Origin: Loktanella sp. S4079
GTDB taxonomy: Bacteria > Pseudomonadota > Alphaproteobacteria > Rhodobacterales > Rhodobacteraceae
DNA length: 64,000 nucleotides
Direction of reading: 5' to 3'
Assembly: GCF_000967725.1 (NCBI RefSeq)
Contig: NZ_JXYE01000002.1
Coordinates: forward strand, 496,001 to 560,000
The translations under genes and the position numbers were made by a program. The first letter of the stretch is position 1. The number at the start of each line of letters is the position of its first letter. Shown piece after piece: positions 56,822-64,000 of this stretch. The notes beneath the pieces are model-generated. The model did not search any database. It saw only the letters and a list, made by a program, of their open reading frames with translations, and was not told the origin of the DNA.

Positions 56822-57589
56822 ATGAGCCTGAATGCCTGTGCCGCTTTGGTTGAAAAGGCCGATCCTGAACGCTTTCGTGCGACGATGGCGGCACCTGTTG
56901 GCGCGCGTCGCGTGTTGTTTCCGTTATATGCGTTCAATGTTGAGGTTGCGCGCGCTCCTTGGGTGACGCAAGAGCCGATGATTGCAGAAATGCGGTTGCA
57001 ATGGTGGCGTGACGCGCTTGAAGAAATTGCGGGCGATAAGAAGCCGCGTAAGCATGAGGTGGTTGATGCGCTCGCCGAGGTTTTGGATGCGGAAGGTGCG
57101 GCGCTCTTGGATGGTTTGGTCGCCGCGCGTCGTTGGGATATCTACAAGGATCCGTTCGAGGATGCCGCCCATTTTGATAGCTACATCGATGCAACCTCAG
57201 GACATTTGATGTGGACCGCTGCGCGGTTGCTGGGGCAGCGCGATGAAGCTGTTATCCGGGATTTTGCTTATGCCGCAGGCGTGGCAAATTGGTTTCGCGC
57301 GATCCCGGACTTGGAAGAGCGTGGCCGCAAGCCATTGCCGGATGGGTCTGAAGCGGGTGTTTTGTCACTCGCCACACGGGCTGAGGCGCAACTGATTGCC
57401 GCGATTGAACAACGCAATGGGGTCGCGAGTGACGCAGCACCTGTCTTGTATTCGGGTTATTTGACACGCCCCGTCTTACACCAAATTCGCAAAGATCCGG
57501 GTAAGGTTGCCCGTGGAGCGCTTGGGCTACCACCGTTGCGCGAACATTTGCGGTTTATGCATGTCGCGCTGCGGGGATGGTGGCGCTAG
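56822..57589 (+). CDS. Squalene/phytoene-synthase-fold protein, NDUFAF6-like
   Basis: A 255-residue protein of the squalene/phytoene synthase fold. The usual catalytic Asp-rich motifs are missing: the first motif region reads LFPLYAFNVEVARAP and the second lacks DXXXD. This matches the NDUFAF6-like branch, a complex I assembly factor in mitochondria, rather than terpenoid synthases. EMRLQWWRDALEE (residues 56-68) and the YAAGVANWFRAIPDL stretch (about 148-162) fit. It converges on the metallopeptidase-like gene, overlapping by 4 bases. Confidence 0.8.
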   Translation: MSLNACAALVEKADPERFRATMAAPVGARRVLFPLYAFNVEVARAPWVTQEPMIAEMRLQWWRDALEEIAGDKKPRKHEVVDALAEVLDAEGAALLDGLVAARRWDIYKDPFEDAAHFDSYIDATSGHLMWTAARLLGQRDEAVIRDFAYAAGVANWFRAIPDLEERGRKPLPDGSEAGVLSLATRAEAQLIAAIEQRNGVASDAAPVLYSGYLTRPVLHQIRKDPGKVARGALGLPPLREHLRFMHVALRGWWR

Positions 57590-58257
57590 TCGGCAGCGTG
57601 TTCTTTGATCGCGCGTTTTAACGCTTTATGTCCGCGTGGGCTTAAGCGACTCAGCGCCTCAGCTGGATCAATGTCATGCCGCGCGAGGAATTCTGCCAGC
57701 GCATAGGAACGTGACTCTTGGGTCATGTAACCAGACCACCCCATTTGAGCAGGCCCCTCAATTGCAAAGAGCCCAAAGCCATGTGTGATACAATGCAAGT
57801 CGGTTGATAGTTCATGCACTGGTTCACCACCTGGCATCGCGTCGATATAATTAGCAAGACGGCCATGCATTAATTCGTGCGTCATGGTGTTAATAAAGCC
57901 AATCGGTTGGCGCATCAAAGCAGGGTCGTAGTTGATCATGGGCGCATCATCGTCATGATGGTACAGGCCAGCTACTGCCGAGAGATCTTGATAGTTGTGC
58001 CTATATTCAGGGTCGATCGATCCTAGAGGCAATACAGGAATGGATGGCAATGGGAGCAAACGCGCAATATCATCCGCGATTTGTTGTGCAACTTCTGGGC
58101 TGTCACCAGCCTTGGCAGTGAAAAACTCTTTGGTTGCCTTGATAAGTTTGCGCGAGCTGCTCCAGTCCGGCCCGAATGTGGTATCTGCCCAATCGAAGCT
58201 GTCGACGATCCATTCTTTCAGTTCGTCACTGATGCTTTGAGAGCGACGCCAGAACAT
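57586..58257 (-). CDS. Putative zinc metallopeptidase-like protein, unknown family
   Basis: A 223-residue protein with an HELMH motif (residues 127-131, in NTMTHELMHGRLANY) and a second block VHELSTDLHCITHGFG (147-162). HEXXH followed by Glu149 at 18 residues would fit a gluzincin-type zinc site; Asp153 or His155 are alternatives. No signal peptide is seen, so the site would be cytosolic. I do not recognise a named family. It begins directly after the MFS gene. Confidence 0.6.
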   Translation of the reverse strand: MFWRRSQSISDELKEWIVDSFDWADTTFGPDWSSSRKLIKATKEFFTAKAGDSPEVAQQIADDIARLLPLPSIPVLPLGSIDPEYRHNYQDLSAVAGLYHHDDDAPMINYDPALMRQPIGFINTMTHELMHGRLANYIDAMPGGEPVHELSTDLHCITHGFGLFAIEGPAQMGWSGYMTQESRSYALAEFLARHDIDPAEALSRLSPRGHKALKRAIKEHAAD

Positions 58258-59472
58258 CTATTTTATGCCTCTTGGCTGTCGCGCGAGCCAGATTAGCGAT
58301 CCGCCTGCAAGTACGAGGAATGGGATCATGGCGAGGTTCACGGCGGTCCAACCTTCGACGGCTGTACCACCTGAGCAGTTCATCAATCCGCCTGAGGCCA
58401 ACGAAGCGACCGTAACCATGCCAAAGACAATCATGTCGTTCAGGCCTTGGACCATGCCACGTTCATGGGGTGAATGGGCGCCAGCGAGCATTGTCGTCGC
58501 CCCAATAAACCCAAAGTTCCAGCCCAATCCAAGCAGAATTAATGCGCCGTAGAAGTTGATCAAAGTCACGCCGCTGAGAGCAACGACACCTGCGCCTGCA
58601 AGGATTGCGAGCCCAGTTGCGACGATTTTTTCAACACCGAATTTGGCGATCAGATGCCCGGTAAAGAATGACGGCACAAACATTGCCAACACATGTGCAG
58701 ACACGATGTCATTGGCGTTGTTTTTATCAAAGCCGCAGCCAACCACAGCCAAAGGCGTCGATGTCATCACGAGGTTCATCAGCGCATAGGAAACCATGCC
58801 GCAGATGATGGCGACAAGGACCCTTGGTTCACGCAAGAGCGCCATGCGGCTACGGGTCGGTTGTTCGTGTTGTGTTTGATCTTGCTTTGCGCCTTTGGGC
58901 AGATCGAGGAAAATAAACAAGAGCATCCCGCCGATGTTGATTGCCGCAACAGCAAGGTAGCTGCCAAGAAACGGAATTGCGTAAGCGTCTTGGACGAGTT
59001 TGTTCAACTGTGGGCCGATCATCGCGGATAGTAGGCCACCAGCCATAACATATGAAATCGCCTTGGGTCGGAAGCTCTCGGACGCGGTGTCGGTGGCGGC
59101 AAACCGGAAAAAGCCCTGTGCTGACATATAGATACCAGTCATATATGAACCAGCAAGAAAGAGCCCAAAGGAGGCTTGGTACAATCCATAGGCTGAGATG
59201 AGCCCACCAAGCGCGCCTGCGCAGGCCCCCAAGACAAATCCAAACCGCCGCCCGTTACGTTGCATAAGCGGGCTGAGCCAAGGCGCCGTTGTCATTGATC
59301 CAAATACGATAAATGAGATTGGCAAGGTCGCAAGGCAGGGGTTATCCGCCAGCATGCCGCCGGCCAATCCACCGATCACAAAAATCATCGGCATTTGCGC
59401 GCCCAGAATAGCCTGAGCGAGCACAAGTACGGCTACGTTACGTTTGGCGCGTCTGTCGTTTGAATGTTCCAT
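58258..59472 (-). CDS. Major facilitator superfamily transporter
   Basis: A 404-residue membrane protein with about 12 spans. The basic loop between spans 2 and 3 (PLMQRNGRRFGFVLG, residues 68-82) fits the MFS motif A. A long hydrophilic central loop holds KGAKQDQTQHEQPTRSRM. The substrate is unknown. It sits 42 bases downstream of cobB on the same strand. A role in cobalamin or precursor transport is only a guess from position. The start at 59472 is preferred to 59508 because it begins just before span 1. Confidence 0.85.
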   Translation of the reverse strand: MEHSNDRRAKRNVAVLVLAQAILGAQMPMIFVIGGLAGGMLADNPCLATLPISFIVFGSMTTAPWLSPLMQRNGRRFGFVLGACAGALGGLISAYGLYQASFGLFLAGSYMTGIYMSAQGFFRFAATDTASESFRPKAISYVMAGGLLSAMIGPQLNKLVQDAYAIPFLGSYLAVAAINIGGMLLFIFLDLPKGAKQDQTQHEQPTRSRMALLREPRVLVAIICGMVSYALMNLVMTSTPLAVVGCGFDKNNANDIVSAHVLAMFVPSFFTGHLIAKFGVEKIVATGLAILAGAGVVALSGVTLINFYGALILLGLGWNFGFIGATTMLAGAHSPHERGMVQGLNDMIVFGMVTVASLASGGLMNCSGGTAVEGWTAVNLAMIPFLVLAGGSLIWLARQPRGIK

Positions 59473-59514
59473 ATGCGTATCGGTAAACAGCGTATCTCGC
59501 TGACGCAATGGTAT

Positions 59515-60762
59515 TTATGACGCATCAATCAAATGGAAAAATGACCCGGAAACCTTCCCGTTAATCAGGCCCGCTGCGCCGAGGTCATGACCTTCGGCGT
59601 CACGCGCATTGAACAGCGGGGTGCCCTCTGCACGCAATGTGCTCGCGTAGTGGAATTCATGGCCCGTCCAAGAGCCTGCCATGGGTCCGTGGGTTGCCGT
59701 AACATGGCGATAACCAAGATGGAGCTTGCGTTGTGCAAATGATGTCTCGAGCCGCAGGAGCCCGGCCATTTCGTGACGTTCGCCATCTGCATCAATCAAC
59801 CCGTCGCCGAGTATCATATACCCGCCGCATTCACCGAAAATGGGGGCTTTGATGCCCCTTAGGCTGTCGAGGAAGGTAAGATTGCTTGCGAGGCGCCCGG
59901 CGTGAAGCTCTGGGTATCCACCGGGGAGGTATACGAAATCTGCGGTTGGAACCGGATCATTGTTGAGTGGCGAGAAGAAGCTAAGCGTCGCTCCTTTTGT
60001 GCGCCAATCGTTTAGGACGTGCGGGTAGGTGAATGCGAAAGCCTCGTCTTGGGCTATGGCGATAGATTGGGCCGGCGGTTGCAGGTTGCAGGTAGGTCGC
60101 GCTGCAAGCGGTCGTGCGTCAAGTGCCATCAGCGCGTCTAGGTCGACGCTCCGCGTGATGAGGTCAGCAGCGTCGTCAAGGTAGCGTTCTAAGTCAGGCC
60201 GTTCTTGGGCTTGGACAAGGCCAAGGTGGCGCGAAGGCTGCGTAAGATCACGCGTGCGTGGCACCACGCCATAAACTTTAATGTCCCCCAATGCGTGGCG
60301 CAGCATCTTTTCATGGCGGGGTGAGCCGACGTTGTTCAGGATGATGCCAGCGATCTGAACGCTTGGGTCAAAATTCATGAAGCCGTGCACAAGCGGAGCA
60401 ACTGATCCAGCCATTTTTCCTGCATCAATGACCAGCACCACGGGCAAACGCAAAATACGGGCAAGGTCCGCTGTCGCACCTTTCCCTTCCGGCGGCGCGC
60501 CATCAAAGAGACCCATCGCGCCTTCGATGATCAGTGGGGTATCACCGTGGGCGAGTGATTTGATCCGGTCTGGTGTCATTGCCCAAGCATCGAGATTGAC
60601 ACACGGACGACCACAAGCGGCCTCGTGAAAGCGTGGGTCAATGTAATCGGGACCGGATTTTGCGGCCCTTATGGGCTGTGTGCGGCTCAACGCGCGCAGT
60701 AACCCCAGCGTAATGGTTGTTTTGCCACTACCAGACGATGGGGCGCTAACAATAAAGCTCAT
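59515..60762 (-). CDS. cobB: Cobyrinic/hydrogenobyrinic acid a,c-diamide synthase
   Basis: ATP- and glutamine-dependent amidation of the corrin ring side chains. The 415-residue protein has an N-terminal P-loop (SAPSSGSGKTTITLG, residues 5-19), SGPDYIDPRFHEAACGRP and EGAMGLFDG. A C-terminal triad-type glutaminase region has FVYLPGGYPELHAGRLASN and the nucleophile in GECGGYMILGDGL. The start at 60762 fits the family; the frame is open 74 codons further and would run into cobA. Confidence 0.94.
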   Translation of the reverse strand: MSFIVSAPSSGSGKTTITLGLLRALSRTQPIRAAKSGPDYIDPRFHEAACGRPCVNLDAWAMTPDRIKSLAHGDTPLIIEGAMGLFDGAPPEGKGATADLARILRLPVVLVIDAGKMAGSVAPLVHGFMNFDPSVQIAGIILNNVGSPRHEKMLRHALGDIKVYGVVPRTRDLTQPSRHLGLVQAQERPDLERYLDDAADLITRSVDLDALMALDARPLAARPTCNLQPPAQSIAIAQDEAFAFTYPHVLNDWRTKGATLSFFSPLNNDPVPTADFVYLPGGYPELHAGRLASNLTFLDSLRGIKAPIFGECGGYMILGDGLIDADGERHEMAGLLRLETSFAQRKLHLGYRHVTATHGPMAGSWTGHEFHYASTLRAEGTPLFNARDAEGHDLGAAGLINGKVSGSFFHLIDAS

Positions 60763-60820
60763 CGCTTGTGGTGCCGTTGCGCTGCCTCCGGCGGGAGTAT
60801 TTTGAACAAAGCGAGGGACA

Positions 60821-61672
60821 TTAGGCTGATTCCGCCGGGCGGCCGCGTCCGAGGGGGTCAAGGTTACGCGGGGCTTGCCCTGCGGCCATGCCCTGCCAGT
60901 CGAGCACCTGTCGCATGAGTGCGGATTTGCCGACGCAGATGATTGCGGGCGGTTCGAGCCCCGCATTGGCGATATCGTCGACAACTCTACCTAATGTGGT
61001 TTCGAGGACCGTTTGGTCGTCGGTTGTGGCAGAGGTTACCACGGCGACGGGTTCGTCGATGGGCCGACCTGCGTTTAACAATTTTTCGGCGATTTGGGCG
61101 ATGTGCTTCATCCCCATATAGATGACAATCACCTGTGATCCTCTGGAAATGCTACCCCAATCGAGCGATCCCGGGGTGTTTCCAGACTGGTCGTGCCCTG
61201 TGACAAAGGTGACCGATTGATTGACGTCCCTATGGGTGACAGGAATGCCTGCATAGGCTAGCCCCCCAATCCCGGCAGAAATACCGGGAATGATGCGCAC
61301 CGGAACATTGTGTTGGACGAGGGTCTGTGCCTCTTCTCCGCCGCGGCCAAAGACAAAAGGGTCGCCGCCCTTGAGGCGTAGAACCTTTTTCCCGGCTCGC
61401 GCGAGATCAACCAGTTGTAGCGAAATATCCCGTTGCTTGGCAGAAGGCTTTCCACCTCTTTTACCGGCGTAGATATGTTCGGCTTGGGCGGCCCAATCCA
61501 AAATCGCCTCTTGGACCAATGCATCATAGATCACAACATCCGCCTGACGCAGGGCGTTGGCTGCATGCAGTGTCAGAAGGCCGGGATCGCCCGGACCTGC
61601 ACCACAGAGCCAGACCCATCCGGGTTCCATTTGGGGCCAGCGAAAGGCGGGGAGTTCAGGTGTATGCGTCAT
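60821..61672 (-). CDS. cobA: Uroporphyrinogen-III C-methyltransferase
   Basis: Methylates uroporphyrinogen III to precorrin-2, the branch point to cobalamin and sirohaem. The 283-residue SAM-dependent enzyme has VWLCGAGPGDPGLLTLHA (residues 19-36) and VLRLKGGDPFVFGRGGEEA. PGISAGIGGLAYAGIPVTHR, and the later VIYMGMKHIAQIAEKL, complete the signature. It is a single-domain enzyme, not fused to CysG. AGGGATCT precedes the ATG. It is divergent from cbiD over 97 bp. Confidence 0.95.
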   Translation of the reverse strand: MTHTPELPAFRWPQMEPGWVWLCGAGPGDPGLLTLHAANALRQADVVIYDALVQEAILDWAAQAEHIYAGKRGGKPSAKQRDISLQLVDLARAGKKVLRLKGGDPFVFGRGGEEAQTLVQHNVPVRIIPGISAGIGGLAYAGIPVTHRDVNQSVTFVTGHDQSGNTPGSLDWGSISRGSQVIVIYMGMKHIAQIAEKLLNAGRPIDEPVAVVTSATTDDQTVLETTLGRVVDDIANAGLEPPAIICVGKSALMRQVLDWQGMAAGQAPRNLDPLGRGRPAESA

Positions 61673-61769
61673 AGATCCCTTATGCCGTTGAACGCGACCG
61701 TTGGAAAGGTGCCAAACGACCACCGATTGCGGATTGGCGGCATCCAAATGCAGGCTTATAGTCGGACTG

Positions 61770-62816
61770 ATGACAAGAAAGCCCTCCGGAGAATTGCGCC
61801 GTGGCTGGACCACAGGCGCTTGTGCGACCGCAGCAACCAAGGCTGCGCTGATCCGGCTTTGGCGTGGGGCGTTTCCATCTGATGTTCAGATTGTGTTACC
61901 GCGCGGGGAAAAACCTGTTTTTCCGCTTGCTTTGTCTGAGTGTGGTGCGGATTGGGCACGCGTTGGTATCACGAAAGACGCGGGCGATGATCCGGACGTC
62001 ACACATGGTGCCTTAATTGTTGTTACTGTTCGTCCGGGGGGGAACGGGATCAAGTTTACGGCTGGCACGGGCGTCGGAGTAGTGACAAAGCCGGGGCTGC
62101 CGATTCCAGTTGGTGAAGCTGCCATTAACCCCATTCCACGACAGATGATGAGTGCTGTCGTCAATGAGATGGCTGCAAAATATGCGAGACCCGCAGATGT
62201 TGAAATCGAAGTTTCCATTCCCGACGGTGAGGTTATTGCGCAAAAGACGTGGAACCCGCGCCTAGGCATCAAGGGTGGCCTTTCGATTTTGGGGACCACC
62301 GGTGTGGTGCGACCTTTCTCGTGCGCGGCTTGGATTGCGTCGATCCATCGTGGTGTCGATGTTGCTCGTGCCGATCAGTTACGCCATGTGGCCGGATGTA
62401 CAGGTGCAACGTCAGAGAGGGCGGTGCAACAGCATTTTGATCTGCCGGATCACGCCATGCTGGACATGGGGGATTTTGCAGGCGGGCTTTTGAAGTACAT
62501 CAAGAAAAACCCAGTTGAGCGTGTCACGATCGGCGGGGGGATCGGAAAGATGGCTAAACTGGCGCAAGGGGCCGTTGATCTGCATTCTTCGCGCTCTCAG
62601 GTGGATTTCACGAAACTTGCCGCATTGGTGGGCGACACACGCGTCAAAGAGGCGAATACGGCGCTTGAGGCCTATGAAATCGTGGGTGCGGAGCTTGCCA
62701 ACCGCATCGCGATTGCCGCGCGCGTTCAGGCGCAGGCCCTTGTCGGTCTGCAGACACAGATTGATACGATTGTCATCGACCGGGCAGGCAACATTATCGC
62801 AAAGGCGCAGTCATGA
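61770..62816 (+). CDS. cbiD: Cobalt-precorrin-5B (C1)-methyltransferase
   Basis: CbiD carries out the C1 methylation/ring-contraction step usually found in the anaerobic, early-cobalt cobalamin pathway. The 348-residue protein has the family start RRGWTTGACATAATKAAL (residues 10-27), then GTGVGVVTKPGLPIPVGEAAINP. ILGTTGVVRPFSCAAW and MGDFAGGLLKY follow. The start at 61770 is chosen by family; the frame is open 23 codons upstream. It overlaps cobK by 4 bases. Confidence 0.94.
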   Translation: MTRKPSGELRRGWTTGACATAATKAALIRLWRGAFPSDVQIVLPRGEKPVFPLALSECGADWARVGITKDAGDDPDVTHGALIVVTVRPGGNGIKFTAGTGVGVVTKPGLPIPVGEAAINPIPRQMMSAVVNEMAAKYARPADVEIEVSIPDGEVIAQKTWNPRLGIKGGLSILGTTGVVRPFSCAAWIASIHRGVDVARADQLRHVAGCTGATSERAVQQHFDLPDHAMLDMGDFAGGLLKYIKKNPVERVTIGGGIGKMAKLAQGAVDLHSSRSQVDFTKLAALVGDTRVKEANTALEAYEIVGAELANRIAIAARVQAQALVGLQTQIDTIVIDRAGNIIAKAQS

Positions 62817-63532
62817 CGCTGTTAATCTTGGGTGGGACAGGTGAGGCCAAACAAATCGCCAGTGTGCTCGCAGGGCAGGACGCTATTGTTTCGCTTGCAG
62901 GCGCGACACGGACGCCCGCGCAGATGAGTTTGCCAACACGGACTGGCGGATTCGGCGGAGAAGAAGGATTTCGTCAGTTTCTGACCAAGAGTGGGATCTC
63001 GCGGGTTTTGGATGCGACCCATCCATTTGCCCATCGCATCACCGAGCGCACTGCGCGGGTATGCGCGGAATTGGGCTTGCCATACCTACAGCTTTTACGT
63101 CCGGGGTGGTCCCCAGAGGCGGGTGATCATTGGACTGAAATCGCGCATGAAGAAGAGGCCGCCCAACATATCCCTGCGGGATCAACCGTGTTTCTTGGGA
63201 CCGGACGCCAAACGCTGCAGCGTTTTGATAATCTGGTTGGTTGCGAAGTGATTTGCCGCCAGATTGATCCGCCTGAGGGTGCGTTCCCTTTTGCGGGTGG
63301 GCGGTTTTTGGTGGGGCGACCGCCATTTTCGGTCGCCGATGAAGTGAAGCTATTTCAAGAGCTGAATGTTGATTTTCTTATCGTCAAGAATGCTGGTGGT
63401 GCGGCGAGCCGGACCAAGCTTACGGCGGCCAATCACTTGGGGATTCCGGTATTGATGATCGCGCGTCCGCCATCGGGGGATTGGCCCTGTGTCACGACGA
63501 TTGAGGCCGCATTGAATTGGGTGAATGCGTGA
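62813..63532 (+). CDS. cobK: Precorrin-6A reductase
   Basis: NADPH-dependent reduction of the corrin intermediate precorrin-6A (or its cobalt form). The 239-residue protein has LLILGGTGEAKQIAS (residues 3-17), VLDATHPFAHRITE (about 64-77) and LGTGRQTLQRF. VKNAGGAASRTKLTAANHLG closes the family pattern. It overlaps cbiD by 4 bases and shares one base with the glycosylase start. Confidence 0.93.
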   Translation: MTLLILGGTGEAKQIASVLAGQDAIVSLAGATRTPAQMSLPTRTGGFGGEEGFRQFLTKSGISRVLDATHPFAHRITERTARVCAELGLPYLQLLRPGWSPEAGDHWTEIAHEEEAAQHIPAGSTVFLGTGRQTLQRFDNLVGCEVICRQIDPPEGAFPFAGGRFLVGRPPFSVADEVKLFQELNVDFLIVKNAGGAASRTKLTAANHLGIPVLMIARPPSGDWPCVTTIEAALNWVNA

Positions 63533-64000
63533 TGGCGGAGCGAAGGATCGTTGGCCCGGCCTGTATCGCCGAGGGTGCTGCGTGGCTTTGCGCCGCTGAG
63601 CCAAGGTTTGAAATCGCGATGAATGGGTTAGCGCCGCTGCCGTTGCGATTAAAACCTGATGGGTTTGCGGAGCTTCTCGCTGCGATTGTCAGTCAACAAG
63701 TGAGCGTCGCCTCGGCCAATGCGATCTGGGGTCGTTTGCAAGATGCCGACATGACGACCGCGGCGGCAATCATGCGGGTCGATGATGAAGCGTTGCGCGC
63801 GCTCGGCCTCAGCCGTCAAAAGGCGAAATATGCCCGCGCCTTGGCTGAGGCAGAAATCGACTACGCGGGGTTGCGTGATTTGCCGATCAATGAGGTTGTC
63901 AAAACGCTCACGGCTGTTTCGGGCATCGGTGTCTGGACGGCCGAGATTTATGCGATGTTTTCATTGGGTCGCGCGGATGTCTTTGCACCGGGGGATTTGG
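63532..64000 (+). CDS. DNA-3-methyladenine glycosylase II (AlkA-like), 3' truncated by window
   Basis: The first 156 residues are visible. The protein belongs to the helix-hairpin-helix base-excision glycosylases that remove alkylated purines. LLAAIVSQQVSVASANAIW (about residues 45-63) is the AlkA-type segment. The hairpin LTAVSGIGVWTAEIYAMFSLG (about 125-145) precedes the catalytic-Asp region DVFAPGDL at the window edge. It starts within the cobK stop codon, so a repair gene ends up in a cobalamin operon. It is not full-length here. Confidence 0.88.
   Translation, partial: MAERRIVGPACIAEGAAWLCAAEPRFEIAMNGLAPLPLRLKPDGFAELLAAIVSQQVSVASANAIWGRLQDADMTTAAAIMRVDDEALRALGLSRQKAKYARALAEAEIDYAGLRDLPINEVVKTLTAVSGIGVWTAEIYAMFSLGRADVFAPGDL

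Noticed and set aside
61673..61769. Cobalamin riboswitch in the cobA-cbiD divergent region
   Set aside because: Only 97 bp, too short for the full element, and no conserved boxes were found on either strand.

Overview
The window is a contiguous piece of an alphaproteobacterial chromosome, most likely a marine roseobacter-group member of the Rhodobacteraceae. The support is the gene complement (argC-ccmE-ccmF-ccmH, gltX-gltA, trpGDC-moaC-moeA-lexA, class II NrdJ, Mur-like Fur, a gene-transfer-agent (GTA) type endolysin/holin pair), an alphaproteobacterial-type LexA box (GTTC-N7-GTTC) in front of lexA, and the moderately GC-rich codon use. I see no insertion sequences, CRISPR arrays, integrases or rRNA genes. 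This is a housekeeping region with a few accessory insertions. Genes are dense, often overlapping by 1-4 bases.

Layout. 1-3.5 kb: start of purL, a probable small-RNA locus, a LysR regulator resembling VtlR/LsrB, an acyltransferase and murI. 3.5-9.7 kb: argC and the cytochrome c maturation genes ccmE, ccmF and ccmH, with an endolysin/holin/small-membrane-protein lysis cassette between ccmE and ccmF, then a PaaG-like enoyl-CoA hydratase. 9.6-13.7 kb: DUF2087 and GNAT proteins, citrate synthase and glutamyl-tRNA synthetase. 13.7-16.6 kb: comEC and lexA, convergent. 16.6-21.3 kb: a tightly overlapped minus-strand block trpG-trpD-ung-trpC-moaC-moeA. 21.4-28.5 kb: a divergent polysaccharide deacetylase, then trpE, a PpiD-like foldase, an aminotransferase and xanthine phosphoribosyltransferase. 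28.9-31.7 kb: fabI and pdxH, divergent around a perfect palindrome, then a double cold-shock-domain protein, a DUF192 protein and tRNA-Pro(UGG). 31.7-36.2 kb: an NrdR-box promoter, the B12-dependent ribonucleotide reductase nrdJ and a small linked protein. 36.3-41.9 kb: AIM24-family, cupin and GNAT proteins, enolase, an EamA transporter, a Tat-exported intradiol-dioxygenase-like protein and a Fur/Mur regulator. 41.9-47.5 kb: PhzF, a CPA1 antiporter, a FemAB-like acyltransferase, tyrS and anmK. 47.5-53.5 kb: an outer-membrane beta-barrel protein behind two palindromes, then a minus-strand stress group (soxR, aminotransferase, ada, PEP-mutase-like), a divergent glyoxalase-fold gene with a SoxR box, a DUF1697 protein and an SH3 lipoprotein. 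53.8-57.6 kb: cysS, cimA and an NDUFAF6-like protein. 57.6-64 kb: a putative zinc metallopeptidase, an MFS transporter, cobB, cobA, divergent cbiD-cobK, and a partial AlkA-type glycosylase.

Connections. The cobalamin genes at the right end supply the cofactor needed by the class II ribonucleotide reductase in the middle. trpE and trpGDC make tryptophan from chorismate, but are split into two transcription units. Several DNA-repair functions (lexA, ung, ada, an alkA-like gene) are scattered through operons of unrelated function. The most interesting features are the GTA-type lysis cassette inside the cytochrome c maturation locus, whose endolysin ribosome site lies in a predicted hairpin; a putative CCUCCC-bearing small RNA next to the VtlR/LsrB-like LysR gene; and several unassigned operator palindromes. 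Everything was read by eye, without database searches.
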